A DNA stretch of 46,165 nucleotides from DATMNR01 sp963702765 (GCA_963702765.1 CAVPEB010000006.1:1-46165); one strand, 5' to 3'. Numbered from the stretch's first letter, positions 36,044-44,844 are shown. Program-made: numbers and translations. Notes: generated from the sequence alone by a model not told the origin.

Positions 36044-38416
36044 ATGTTGGAACAGCAGATGCCAGACACAACAACTCAGCAGCCCACTGACCCTCAAACA
36101 ATGACCCAGCTAGAAGGCATTCGTCAGAAAGTCTTCATGGACAGATATTCCCTCAAAGACCCAAGCGGCCAACCCCTGGAGTTCTATCCCGAACAACTCT
36201 GGGCCAGAGTGGCCAGAGGCATCGCCTCTGTAGAGAAAACTGAAGAGTTGCAATCATACTGGGAAAAGCGCTTCTATGAGGCCCTCACCAACTTCCAATT
36301 TGTGCCAGGAGGTCGTATTCTCGCTGGAGCTGGATCAGGGCATCAGGTAACATTCTATAACTGTTACGTTATACCAAGTCCTGAAGATAGCCGCCAGGGA
36401 ATCCTGGATAACTTGAAGACCATGACAGAAATTATGGCACGCGGTGGCGGAGTTGGCATTAATCTCTCTACCTTACGACCACGAGGTTCTTATATCAAAA
36501 CTGTCAATGGCACAGCTTCGGGACCATGTTCCTGGGCACAACTGTATTCAGTAGCCACAGGAGACGTAATCCAGCAGGGTGGAAGTCGTCGCGGTGCTTT
36601 GATGCTTATGCTCGACGATGATCATCCTGACATCGAGGAATTCATCACAGTCAAACGCACCGCGGGCAAGATCGAACACGCCAACCTCTCCGTTTGTATC
36701 TCCGATAAATTCATGCAGGCTGTCAAGGATGATGCAGACTGGGATCTTGTCTGGCAAGGAGAGGTCAAGAAGACCATTCGCGCTCGCTCCCTGTGGGATC
36801 TTATCTGTACATCTGCATGGGAGTCAGCAGAACCCGGTGTAGTATTCATGGATCGCTATAACAAACTATCGAACACATGGTACTACGAAGATATCCGATG
36901 CGTAAATCCGTGCGGTGAGCAAGGACTTCCGCCATGGGGCGTCTGTAACCTCGGAGCGCTGAACCTCTCAGCTTTCGTAGATGACGGCAAGATGGATTGG
37001 GAACGTCTCGCCGACAAGAGCAAGGTAGCCATGCGCTTCCTGGACAACGTGGTCGATGCCAACGAATACTTCATCAAAGAGAACCAGGAGGCTCAGCTCA
37101 GTACGCGCCGCACCGGGCTGGGCACAATGGGCCTGGCAGATGCGCTCATCAAAATGCAAATACCCTATGGCAGCCAGGAATCGATACCTGTGATCGAGCG
37201 TATCTATGCTACCATTCGCGATGCTGCCTATGATGTCTCTGCGGACATTGCTGCCGAGAAAGGCTCATTCCCGAAATTCGATCGCAATAAATACATGCAG
37301 GGGCAATTCATCAAGCGTTTGCCCAAAGCCGTCCAGGAGAAGATTAGCAAGCAGGGCATTCGCAATGCCGTCTTGCTGACACAAGCCCCTACAGGCACAA
37401 CCAGCCTGCTATCGGGTGTCAGTTCTGGTATTGAACCAGTCTATGACTTCGCAATGGTTCGGCGTGATCGTACAGGTGAGCATATCATGTATCATCCCTT
37501 GCTCCAGACCTGGCGCGACGAACATCCTACTGAACCCACGCCCAAATACTTTGTAGCTGCGAATGATCTGACGCCAGAAGAGCATGTGCGCGTACAGGCA
37601 ACCATTCAATACTATACTGATTCCAGTATCAGCAAAACGGTGAATGCGCCAAACAGCCACACTGTCGAAGATGTGCAGACACTCTATCGCCTGGCCTACG
37701 AACTTGGTTGTAAAGGTATCACATACATGCGCGATGGCTCGCGTGTGGGTGTCCTGTCACACATCGAAGAGAAAAAGACAGAGCGGCCTGCGCAGCACGA
37801 CACAGCAATGGAGATGGTCACATCCATTCAGCAAGGCATCAAGCCGCGACCTGCAGTAGTACAGGGATATACACGCCAAATTGCTGCACCTGAAGGTAAG
37901 ATCAACGTCACAATCAACAGCGACGAGCAAGGCCCATTGGAAGTCTTCGTCAACGTTGGTAAGGCTGGCAGTGATATCGCAGCTCTGGCAGAAGCCCTTG
38001 GCCGCCTGATTTCTCTGAATTTGCGTATCCTCAGCCCGCTCTCTCAGACAGATCGCATCAAAGAGATAGCAGACCAGCTACGCAGTATTGGTGGCAGCCG
38101 TTCGGTTGGTTTCGGTATGCAACAGGTACGTTCATTACCCGACGCTGTAGCACGAGCGCTCGAACTGCACCTGGAATCGTTAGAGGAAAAACAAGACACA
38201 GAGCAGCAAACTGCAAACCCTTCCATTAGCGCAAATGGGAAGGATGAGGCTAATGGCTCAGACAATCCTACGAATACTCTTCCCTCGACGACGAATCCAT
38301 TAAGTCTCAGCCATCTAAGCATCACTGGCAATCTTTGTCCTCAATGTGGCTGTAACACCATGGTCTACGAGGAAGGCTGCAAGAAGTGTTATAACTGCGG
38401 GCATAGCGAGTGCTGA
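36044..38416 (+). CDS. nrdJ: Adenosylcobalamin-dependent (class II) ribonucleotide reductase
   Basis: 790 residues. It reduces ribonucleotides to deoxyribonucleotides using B12 radical chemistry and needs no oxygen. Landmarks in order: FYNCYVIPSPEDSRQGILD (first active-site cysteine), MARGGGVGINLSTLRPRGS, GGSRRGALMLMLDDDHPDI, the central NPCGEQGLPPWGVCNLGALN with radical cysteine and catalytic glutamate, LTQAPTGTTSLLSGVSSGIEP, and the C-terminal CPQCGCNTMVYEEGCKKCYNCG, a zinc-ribbon-like tail carrying the shuttle cysteines. A low-complexity N/T/S linker precedes the tail. I start it at ATG 36044 (AGGAAGGA 10-12 nt upstream); a second ATG at 36059 is possible. The two NrdR boxes upstream are consistent with regulation by NrdR. 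Followed by two hairpins. Confidence 0.96.
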   Translation: MLEQQMPDTTTQQPTDPQTMTQLEGIRQKVFMDRYSLKDPSGQPLEFYPEQLWARVARGIASVEKTEELQSYWEKRFYEALTNFQFVPGGRILAGAGSGHQVTFYNCYVIPSPEDSRQGILDNLKTMTEIMARGGGVGINLSTLRPRGSYIKTVNGTASGPCSWAQLYSVATGDVIQQGGSRRGALMLMLDDDHPDIEEFITVKRTAGKIEHANLSVCISDKFMQAVKDDADWDLVWQGEVKKTIRARSLWDLICTSAWESAEPGVVFMDRYNKLSNTWYYEDIRCVNPCGEQGLPPWGVCNLGALNLSAFVDDGKMDWERLADKSKVAMRFLDNVVDANEYFIKENQEAQLSTRRTGLGTMGLADALIKMQIPYGSQESIPVIERIYATIRDAAYDVSADIAAEKGSFPKFDRNKYMQGQFIKRLPKAVQEKISKQGIRNAVLLTQAPTGTTSLLSGVSSGIEPVYDFAMVRRDRTGEHIMYHPLLQTWRDEHPTEPTPKYFVAANDLTPEEHVRVQATIQYYTDSSISKTVNAPNSHTVEDVQTLYRLAYELGCKGITYMRDGSRVGVLSHIEEKKTERPAQHDTAMEMVTSIQQGIKPRPAVVQGYTRQIAAPEGKINVTINSDEQGPLEVFVNVGKAGSDIAALAEALGRLISLNLRILSPLSQTDRIKEIADQLRSIGGSRSVGFGMQQVRSLPDAVARALELHLESLEEKQDTEQQTANPSISANGKDEANGSDNPTNTLPSTTNPLSLSHLSITGNLCPQCGCNTMVYEEGCKKCYNCGHSEC

Positions 38417-38470
38417 GTTCGGACTAGCTAACGCGTCCTGGGGAGCTGCATAAGGCCGTTTGGAACTATG

Positions 38471-38501
38471 TATGGGGAAAAACATGCATCTTTTCCCCAT
38501 A
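38471..38501 (+). terminator. Hairpin after nrdJ
   Basis: TATGGGGAAAA (38471-38481) and TTTTCCCCATA (38491-38501): perfect 11-bp stem with a 9-nt loop, 54 bp after the nrdJ stop. A second one (CTTCTCAAA 38520-38528 with TTTGAGAAG 38556-38564) follows. Neither has a strong T-run. The rest of 38417-38686 shows no gene. Confidence 0.5.
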
Positions 38502-38686
38502 TAATCAGGAAGTCATGCCCTTCTCAAATACTGTTGCAAATCAGATTCGCAGGTTTTTGAGAAGAGCGTGACCTCCTATCTGGATTAGTGACAACCTCTT
38601 TAAACAAGGTCTGCCCAATCGTCAAGTATCCTCCATGCTCTCTTGAAGCTGTGGTTACACAACTTACCAGGGAGGGTTACAATAGA

Positions 38687-39118
38687 TCAGCCAACGGTCT
38701 GCTTCGATGGCGGCATAGCCCCTAACTGGTGTAACATGCTCAACCCATCAAACACCCCGCGGAACTCTACAATCTTGCCAGAAGTGATGCGATAGAATAC
38801 GAAACCTGGCACGGTTACCTTATTACCAGTAGGTAAGATCCCCTGGAACTCGCCCTGGTGGGTACCTCGTCCTGTCCAACGCTCTGCAACGCTTCCATCT
38901 TCGGCGATGAGCTCTTCCGGTGTAGAATACCAATCGGGGAACGCACTGCGCAAAGTCAAAGCGAATGCTTTGAAGCTCTCCTTGTTCACTTGCCCTCTTC
39001 CAGGAAGAACGATTGTCGCATCGGTAGTCATCAGTTCATCTGCTGCTGCCACGTGCCCTCGATTCCAAAACTCCTCAACAAAACGGCGCACTAACTCTTT
39101 GTTTTCTTCAATTGACAT
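38687..39118 (-). CDS. SnoaL-like / ester-cyclase-type protein
   Basis: 143 residues with the NTF2-like fold of the SnoaL polyketide-cyclase family: ENKELVRRFVEEFWNRGHVA, LMTTDATIVLPGRGQVNKESF, LRSAFPDWYSTPEELIAEDG, VAERWTGRGTHQGEFQGILPTGNKV, and FRGVFDGLSMLHQLGAMP. Such small proteins are mostly cofactor-free isomerases, cyclases or hydrolases, and many in Chloroflexota and Actinobacteria have no known substrate. Start ATG 39118 with GGAG 8 nt upstream. It is divergent from the LuxR regulator across a 186-bp spacer that carries a dyad and a promoter, so it may be that regulator's target. Confidence 0.8.
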   Translation of the reverse strand: MSIEENKELVRRFVEEFWNRGHVAAADELMTTDATIVLPGRGQVNKESFKAFALTLRSAFPDWYSTPEELIAEDGSVAERWTGRGTHQGEFQGILPTGNKVTVPGFVFYRITSGKIVEFRGVFDGLSMLHQLGAMPPSKQTVG

Positions 39119-39201
39119 GGGAAGTTCTCCTATACTTTGTTTTTACCTATAAACTGTGGAACAACTCCACTGCATGAAGCATACTTGAAGCCCAGCCTCG
39201 G

Positions 39202-39227
39202 AACAATCCCAGAAATCTGGGATGGTT
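39202..39227. promoter_or_regulatory. Dyad operator-like site in the SnoaL/LuxR intergenic region
   Basis: A 26-nt imperfect palindrome: AAC-ATCCCAGA-AA-TCTGGGAT-GTT with one central AA pair and one mismatched base per arm. Its centre (39214.5) lies about 44 bp upstream of the start point implied by TATACT at 39247-39252, near the position LuxR-type activators usually take. That -10 lacks a good -35, as expected of an activated promoter. Five Ts follow the palindrome on the plus strand, so a terminator is the alternative reading, but no plus-strand gene nearby needs one. Confidence 0.45.
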
Positions 39228-39304
39228 TTTCTACACATACCGTGTGTATACTTAGTGGTGATATCACATAAGGAGTATTACCATAATATATGCAGGAGTA
39301 GTCA

Positions 39305-40429
39305 GTGAAGCAGCAAAAATCAGAACAGGTCAGGCGCGAGATCATCCGGCTTTGCCATGCAGGGCTTAACTCGCGCACGCTGCGGATCGAAATACTTAAG
39401 CGGCTTCGAATCGTTATTCCCATCGATGTGTCCTTTTTCACCACCGCCGACCCGTCTACGCTGCTTTTCACAGGGGCAGTGGTTGACGAGATTCTAGAGC
39501 GCGCCACTGCCCAGTTCATCGAGAACGAGTTCTTGTACGATGATGTCAACAAATTCTCCTGGCTTGCCAGAAGTAGCAAGCCAGTCGGAGATCTGATCCA
39601 GGCTACCCAGCAGGATCTGGAGCAAAGCCCGCGCTATCGGGAGATACTGGCTCCGCTCTTTTTAGGAGATGAGCTGCGCGCTGCACTGATCACCGATGGT
39701 GCCTGCTGGGGTTTCCTATGTTTGCACCGTGAACGGTCGAGCCCGCAATTCACGCCTGCCGAAGTCGCTTTCATCAGCCGACTGACGCCGCACATAGCTG
39801 AAGGATTGCGTAAAGCCCTGTTGCTTGGAACAACGACTGGTTCGGATGTCCCTAACGAACCGGGGTTGCTTCTATTGGCTGAGGATCTTTCGGTAGTAGC
39901 GATCACGCCGATTGCCGAGCGGTGGCTCTCCGAAGTTGCTGATTCGGACTGGTCGCGCAAGAAGGCCTTGCCGTCTGCTATCTCTTCGGTGGTTGCCAGA
40001 TTACAAGAGATCGAGCGTAATAAAGAGATATACCCCGACCTGCTGCCGAAGGTGCGTCTGCGAACCGCTTCCGGCCATTGGCTGGTACTCCATGCATCAC
40101 GTCTATCAGGTCCGAACGCCCAGGCGCAGATCGCCGTGATATTCGAGGTGGCACGGCCAGCGGAGATTGCGCCATTGATCGTGCAGGCCTACGACCTCTC
40201 TAAGCGCGAGAGTGAGATCATGCAGAGTGTTTTGCGGGGGCTATCAACGGAAGAGATATCAACCACGTTCCAGATCTCGTCCAATACTGTACAGGATCAC
40301 CTTAAGTCAATCTTCGATAAAGTCGGTGTGCATAGTCGAAGAGAATTGGTCGGCCAACTCTTTGCTCAGCAGTATAAGCCACGTCTTGTATCAGGTCGTG
40401 GCTTAGACGCGAACGGATGGTTCAGTTAA
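39305..40429 (+). CDS. LuxR-family regulator with GAF-like sensor domain
   Basis: 374 residues. Residues ~15-200 resemble a GAF-type sensor (SFFTTADPSTLLFTGAV, ACWGFLCLHRERSSPQFTPAEVAFISRLTPHIAEGLRKAL), followed by a PAS-like middle (LLLLAEDLSVVAITPIAERWL). The C-terminal HTH (about 300-355) is canonical: LSKRESEIMQSVLRGLSTEE, then ISSNTVQDHLKSIFDKVGVHSRRELVGQL. Start GTG 39305 with AGGAG 7 nt upstream. This layout, GAF then LuxR HTH with no receiver, is common in Ktedonobacteria- and actinobacteria-type genomes. The ligand cannot be read. Divergent SnoaL-like gene is the likely target. Its 3' coding end contains a 9-bp hairpin (TAAGCCACG/CGTGGCTTA, 40375-40405) that may end transcription. 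Confidence 0.85.
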   Translation: MKQQKSEQVRREIIRLCHAGLNSRTLRIEILKRLRIVIPIDVSFFTTADPSTLLFTGAVVDEILERATAQFIENEFLYDDVNKFSWLARSSKPVGDLIQATQQDLEQSPRYREILAPLFLGDELRAALITDGACWGFLCLHRERSSPQFTPAEVAFISRLTPHIAEGLRKALLLGTTTGSDVPNEPGLLLLAEDLSVVAITPIAERWLSEVADSDWSRKKALPSAISSVVARLQEIERNKEIYPDLLPKVRLRTASGHWLVLHASRLSGPNAQAQIAVIFEVARPAEIAPLIVQAYDLSKRESEIMQSVLRGLSTEEISTTFQISSNTVQDHLKSIFDKVGVHSRRELVGQLFAQQYKPRLVSGRGLDANGWFS

Positions 40430-40510
40430 ACATCTTTGCCAGGGAGAGAGATCAACATCATATCCTCCGAAGCATTCCCACATTATGAGCAGAACCTTCA
40501 CCCACCAATA

Positions 40511-40519
40511 TGCTATACT
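40511..40519 (+). promoter_or_regulatory. Extended -10 of the acyl-CoA synthetase gene
   Basis: TGC directly before TATACT (40514-40519) forms an extended -10, 124 bp before ATG 40643. No good -35 at the expected distance, and no recognised operator or riboswitch in the leader. Confidence 0.35.
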
Positions 40520-40642
40520 GGTATTCATTAACTAAGATTATTGACCACAACCGCAATAAAGCGGCTGCAAACGTACCGATCGTTACAATCACAACGAGAC
40601 ACACCAGTTAACAGTAGTGTTGACACTTCAGGAGGTCATCTG

Positions 40643-42250
40643 ATGGAAACACCTTTATCCCCACTTGAGTTCTTACGCCGCGCCAGGCGCCTGTACCCTG
40701 ATCGAGAGGCCGTTGTTGACGAAGATCTGCGCTTGACGTACTCAGAATTTGGCAAGCGCTGTGATCGCTGGTCTGCAGCACTCCAGCAACTAGGCGTCAG
40801 TAAGGGCGACCGCGTCGCCTACATTGCTCCCAACACTCATGCACTCCTTGAATCCTTTTACGCTATACCTCAAATTGGGGCTGTTCTCGTCCCAATCAAC
40901 TATCGTCTCATCGCCGACGATTTCGCCTACATTATCGAGCACAGCGGATCAACTATGGTTTGTGTTCATAGCGATTATTTAGAAGTCGTCGAGCGTATTC
41001 GCCACCAGCTACCAGGAGTCAAACACTTTTTGGCGCTTGAAGGTCTGACAGATCCCCTACGCGAAACGGGTTGGCTGGACTACGAAACAGTTCTGGCGAA
41101 TTCTCCAGTAACCTTCTCTCGCCCGTCGATTGCCGAGGATGACCTGCTGACAATCAACTATACCAGCGGCACAACCTCGCGTCCCAAAGGCGTAATGATT
41201 ACACATCGCAATGCCTATATGAACGTCGTCGGCACTCTGATCCATATCGCAATGTCTTGTTCAGATCGCTATTTGTGGACATTGCCGATGTTCCATGCGA
41301 ATGGATGGACCTTTGTATGGATTGTCACCGCCGTCGGTGGAACCCATGTATGCCTCCGCAAGGTGGAACCGCTATCGATCTTCACATTGACACGCGATGA
41401 AGGGATAACGCTGCTCTGCGCAGCTCCGACCGTACTTATCGGCATCGCTAATGCGCCTGAGGATGTACGGCGTATCTTGCTACCCACTGAAGCCTCGGAG
41501 CGCCGTACTGTGCGAGTGCTGGCGGCAGGCGCCCCACCAGCCGCAGCAACCATCGAGCGCATCGAAGGCGAACTAGGGTGGGAGATCACTCAAGTGTATG
41601 GTTTGACAGAGACAGCGCCTTTCATCACAATATGCGAACCACGTCCAGAGCATGCCTCGCTCTCCCCTCAGGAACGAGCAACTGTCAAGGCCCGTCAGGG
41701 CGTGGAGTTGATCACTTCTGGTGAACTTCTGGTAGTCGATGAGCATGGCAACGAGGTACCACATAACGGGGCGACACTCGGCGAAATTGTCGCTCGCGGA
41801 AATGTCGTCATGAAAGGGTATTATAACGATCCCGATGCTACTGCACGTGCCTTTGAAGGTGGCTGGTTCCATACTGGAGATGCAGCAGTAGTTCACCCTG
41901 ATGGCTACGTGGAAATCCGTGATCGTATAAAAGACGTGATCATCAGCGGCGGAGAGAATATCTCCTCGGTTGAGGTTGAAGCCATGCTCCTGCGTCACCC
42001 GGCAGTTCAAGAAGTCGCTGTTGTAGGTATGCCTGATAAGCAATGGGGTGAGACACCACATGCATTTGTCGTTCTCAAGTCCGGCCAGAGCGCAACAACG
42101 GAAGAGCTGCGTTCGTTCCTTCGCGAACGCATGGCACACTTCAAAGTCCCCAGGTCATTCACATTTGTGACAGAATTGCCCAAAACAGCTACCGGAAAGA
42201 TCCAGAAATATGTACTCCGTAGTGGTAAAGCAGCGATTGCCGCACAGTAA
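40643..42250 (+). CDS. AMP-forming acyl-CoA synthetase (fatty-acyl/medium-chain type)
   Basis: 535 residues of the ANL superfamily; it activates a carboxylic acid to acyl-CoA through an acyl-AMP. Motifs: the P-loop INYTSGTTSRPKGVMITHRN (core), TLPMFHANGWTFVW, the A5 region QVYGLTETAPFI, the hinge DxxKDVIISGGENISSVEVE preceded by GWFHTGDAAVVHPDGYVEIRDR, and the catalytic-lysine motif LPKTATGKIQKYVLR near the C-terminus. I start it at ATG 40643, where AGGAGG sits 7 nt upstream; the frame is open to 40541 but that extension is not family-like. Substrate class is probably medium or long fatty acids. It may feed acyl-CoA into the branched-chain cluster only indirectly. Confidence 0.92.
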   Translation: METPLSPLEFLRRARRLYPDREAVVDEDLRLTYSEFGKRCDRWSAALQQLGVSKGDRVAYIAPNTHALLESFYAIPQIGAVLVPINYRLIADDFAYIIEHSGSTMVCVHSDYLEVVERIRHQLPGVKHFLALEGLTDPLRETGWLDYETVLANSPVTFSRPSIAEDDLLTINYTSGTTSRPKGVMITHRNAYMNVVGTLIHIAMSCSDRYLWTLPMFHANGWTFVWIVTAVGGTHVCLRKVEPLSIFTLTRDEGITLLCAAPTVLIGIANAPEDVRRILLPTEASERRTVRVLAAGAPPAAATIERIEGELGWEITQVYGLTETAPFITICEPRPEHASLSPQERATVKARQGVELITSGELLVVDEHGNEVPHNGATLGEIVARGNVVMKGYYNDPDATARAFEGGWFHTGDAAVVHPDGYVEIRDRIKDVIISGGENISSVEVEAMLLRHPAVQEVAVVGMPDKQWGETPHAFVVLKSGQSATTEELRSFLRERMAHFKVPRSFTFVTELPKTATGKIQKYVLRSGKAAIAAQ

Positions 42251-42339
42251 TTTGCTAAGGGTTGTAGCAAACTTAAATTGACAGAAATTGAATATCTGTA
42301 CCTACTGGAAAGATTGCTATAGGATTGATGCCCAGAATC

Positions 42340-42385
42340 AGAATAGGAGAAGTGCCAACCAGGTGCGACACTTCTCCTCCATTCT
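42340..42385 (+). terminator. Hairpin after the acyl-CoA synthetase
   Basis: GGAGAAGTG (42346-42354) pairs perfectly with CACTTCTCC (42369-42377), extended by AGAAT/ATTCT (42340-42344 and 42381-42385) with small bulges. No T-run. The stretch 42251-42522 otherwise holds only a possible TATAAT (42465-42470) before the small paralogue gene. Confidence 0.5.
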
Positions 42386-42522
42386 GAGATTTCCAGGCAT
42401 TGATATGTCTTGGTTTTCTGTTCAATTCTATATTTCTACAATATGCAAGAAAGTCAAAGGCATGTATAATATCCTATATACATACTAAACCTATATCAAC
42501 TTTTCTGAAAGAAAGAACCGTG

Positions 42523-42798
42523 ATGTCGCAACAACAGAGACTCATTTTCTTGCCTCTAGTCGGCACTTTCATTCTGTGCTTACTTGTTGGTGTGTACCTG
42601 GCTGCTTCGAAGCGTTTTTCTAAGTCAACTCCATCAAATAAGGTCACAAAGCATAAGGTTGAGACCCCTCCCGATGAAGCTCTCAAGTATTGGACAGCGG
42701 ACAAAATGCGCAATGCCAAACCCGCTCCTCTACCAAAAGTCAATACTCTCGATCGAGAAAAGCAAAATCCACGTCCTTCTCCACCGCAGGACGCTTGA
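42523..42798 (+). CDS. Small membrane protein, paralogue of the protease N-terminus
   Basis: 91 residues. The N-terminal membrane helix LVGTFILCLLVGVYLAA follows a short head (MSQQQRLIFLP), and the rest is a hydrophilic, proline-rich tail. It matches the start of the next gene: MxxxxRxIxxP, a helix with LLVGxYL, and then LKYWTADKM (residues 54-62) against VKYWTTANM (60-68). It lacks any catalytic domain and ends where the protease's own propeptide would begin. It may be an inhibitor, chaperone or leftover of a partial duplication. Start ATG 42523 with AAAGAA upstream; 17 bp before the protease start, so co-transcribed. Confidence 0.65.
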   Translation: MSQQQRLIFLPLVGTFILCLLVGVYLAASKRFSKSTPSNKVTKHKVETPPDEALKYWTADKMRNAKPAPLPKVNTLDREKQNPRPSPPQDA

Positions 42799-42815
42799 TT
42801 TAGGAGTGAAGCAAG

Positions 42816-43797
42816 ATGACGCAACTGGATAGATTCATTCTACATCCTATGACTGGTAAGATTTTTCTCTCCTTGCTAGTAGGAACATACCTGGTATATC
42901 TAGTTGCATTTGGACATGGTTTGTCCACGTCACTATTCGGTCCCCATGAAACGATCATAGAGCAGCCTGTGAATACAACCTCCGACCTCGCAGTTAAATA
43001 TTGGACAACGGCAAACATGCAATCTGCCAGCGACGCTGATCAGCAAATCGGAACCACATCTGATCTAACACAGGCAAGCATCGATATCAGTCAGGGCAAA
43101 GCTGCGCAGCAAGAGGGACAACCCCCACGCAATGGAAATAATTCATATCCGCTCTCGACCATCGGAAAAGTCTTTTTGACGAACGCTGCTGGTCAAAATC
43201 TCGCCTGTTCTGGCACTGCCGTCGCAAGCAGTAACGGTAGTGTAGTTGATACCGCCGGGCATTGTCTCTACCTGAATGGTAGCTGGGCGCGGAATGTGAT
43301 CTTTTGCCCTCAATACGAGAATGGTAATACGCCCTTTGGATGCTGGGCCGCGCGGGATCTGGAAGTCCCTTCTGAATGGATAAATGCTAAACCAAATGAT
43401 TATCACCAGGACTTTGGTATGATAATCGTCGCTTCTAATAATGAGGGCCTCTTGACCGATGTGGTTGGAGGAGTTGGATGGGCCTATAATCAGTCTGCCA
43501 ATCAAACCTTCTACGCCTATGGCTATCCCGCTGCCTCTCCTTTTGATGGACAGACCAGAAAATCCTGTGAAGGCGCGATTGGCACTTCCTGGCAACATGG
43601 GAGGCGGGAATGTAGTCTCCATCCCTTGTGGCATGACAGGTGGCTCAAGTGGTGGTCCCTGGTTCATCCAGATCAACGGCAATTTGTACCTCAACGGCCA
43701 TAACGACTTCACCAGCATTCTCCAGCCCGGGTATATGTTCTCTCCATATTATGATGATACCTGGTACACTTTATATGATAAAGCCCAGCAAACGTAA
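42816..43797 (+). pseudogene. Membrane-anchored trypsin-like serine protease, one frameshift
   Basis: About 326 residues if one G is dropped near 43599-43601, joining QHG to GGNVVSIPCGM. An N-terminal membrane helix (about 14-33) and a ~75-residue propeptide-like linker precede an S1/V8-type domain: the histidine motif VVDTAGHCLY (H149), the acid motif YHQDFGMIIV (D199) and, in the shifted frame, the nucleophile GMTGGSSGGPWF. All three catalytic residues are present across the two frames. The substrate is unknown; such enzymes often process surface or secreted proteins. The single indel sits in a GGG run, so a sequencing error is as likely as decay. Confidence 0.8.
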
Positions 43798-43889
43798 AGC
43801 TTCGAAATACTACTGATTGTAGCTTGTAAAAAATTCATAATTTCCATACGGACCGATTATGCTAATTTTCAAACCTAATCCGTCCATCT

Positions 43890-44029
43890 GTAGGGGCCGA
43901 TTTATCGCGCCCACCGCCGATGTATCGGCCTTCTGTGGGCTTTCACGATATTCCCCCTCTTTTGTTAAAAATCATTATCGGCCATTCGTGGCCTTTCACG
44001 AAATCCACCCTTTTTCGCTTAACTTCATA
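43890..44029 (+). repeat. Hairpin plus two diverged 53-bp tandem repeats
   Basis: GTAGGGGCCGAT starts at 43890, and its GGCCGAT (43895-43901) pairs with ATCGGCC (43924-43930). From there two direct units of 53 bp follow (43924-43976 and 43977-44029), each starting ATCGGCC, with TTTCACGA in the middle of both. They are diverged but clearly related. The GTAGGGG start recalls the elements at 538 and 29404. It lies between convergent genes and contains no gene. Confidence 0.55.
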
Positions 44030-44033
44030 ACCA

Positions 44034-44807
44034 TTACCCAGCGGCTTCCCATTGCCAACGAGAACAAGCGCGCACCATCGTTTTACCTCCGCGTGTCATG
44101 TGCTGGAACCTTGTAAATTCATGTCCAGGCGTTGGGAATGGATCAAACCAGTTTTGTATTTCCAACTCTTCACCAAATCGAGGGCTATCGCCATATTCAA
44201 TGTCATAGTCACGAATTGTAAACCTGGCATTTGCAGGGGTAATCTCGTTGCTTGTCAACGCTTCCCAGCCAGCATTATCCAGTATTTCAACCACCGACGC
44301 ATTATTGAGATGCTGCATGAGATCGATCTCAGAAAACTTCACTGCAGCCAACGTCGTGACAGGTTGATGCTTAGGGAAGACAGGAAAAGGCTGATCTGGT
44401 GGAGGCGCAAGCACTCCATCAGGCATCCATATCTCAGCCGTTCGTTCTGGCAGGCGAACAGGTCGCCCACTGGAATTCACATAGACCCAGAGTGTCTGCG
44501 CACTAGCCAGTGGTTCGTCATGATCTGCTTGAGCCTTACGTGCCTCATATCCTCGCATAGCAGTAATACGTGAGAAGCCAATGCCAAAAGTTTTTAATTC
44601 CAGATTGGCATGTAGGGGAATAGAAGAAGCAAAAGACATCTTAGTTCGCTTGATGATCCAGTAGCCTTCTCCTACAAGTAGAGAGTCCTCGGCATCTCGC
44701 GATGCGATATCTTGCATATAACGTAAAAAAGCGACAGGCGTCAGAACGCCATCACAATTGCATTCATCGTAGCGAACGGTATGTTTGAGACAAAATTGCC
44801 AATTCAT
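44034..44807 (-). CDS. Acyl-ACP thioesterase (FatA/FatB-like)
   Basis: 257 residues: two hot-dog domains in tandem, the acyl-ACP thioesterase layout that releases fatty acids from acyl carrier protein. The N-terminal domain has HTVRYDECNCDGVLTPVAFLRYMQDIASR and the later WVYVNSSGRPVRLPE; the C-terminal one has FSEIDLMQHLNNASVVEILDNAGWEAL, whose DxNxHxNN-type signature is here D-x-M-Q-H-L-N-N. Start ATG 44807 with GAGGAG 6 nt upstream. It lies 37 bp after the LysR gene on the same strand, so it is probably co-transcribed or controlled by it. Confidence 0.88.
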   Translation of the reverse strand: MNWQFCLKHTVRYDECNCDGVLTPVAFLRYMQDIASRDAEDSLLVGEGYWIIKRTKMSFASSIPLHANLELKTFGIGFSRITAMRGYEARKAQADHDEPLASAQTLWVYVNSSGRPVRLPERTAEIWMPDGVLAPPPDQPFPVFPKHQPVTTLAAVKFSEIDLMQHLNNASVVEILDNAGWEALTSNEITPANARFTIRDYDIEYGDSPRFGEELEIQNWFDPFPTPGHEFTRFQHMTRGGKTMVRACSRWQWEAAG

Positions 44808-44844
44808 GCATGCTCCTCGTAAATTATATCAAGGGTTTGTTTCC

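Noticed and set aside
35604..36104. 166-codon plus-strand frame ahead of nrdJ
   Set aside because: It spans the end of cinA in antisense, the NrdR boxes and the promoter; composition is not protein-like.
39202..39230. Rho-independent terminator upstream of the LuxR gene
   Set aside because: Palindrome plus T-run looks like one, but no plus-strand transcript needs ending there; an operator fits better, though not excluded.
40541..40642. Longer start of the acyl-CoA synthetase
   Set aside because: AGGAGG 7 nt before ATG 40643 and the family start both favour the shorter form.
41573..42139. 188-codon open frame opposite the acyl-CoA synthetase
   Set aside because: It is an antisense shadow of a conserved gene, with no family resemblance.
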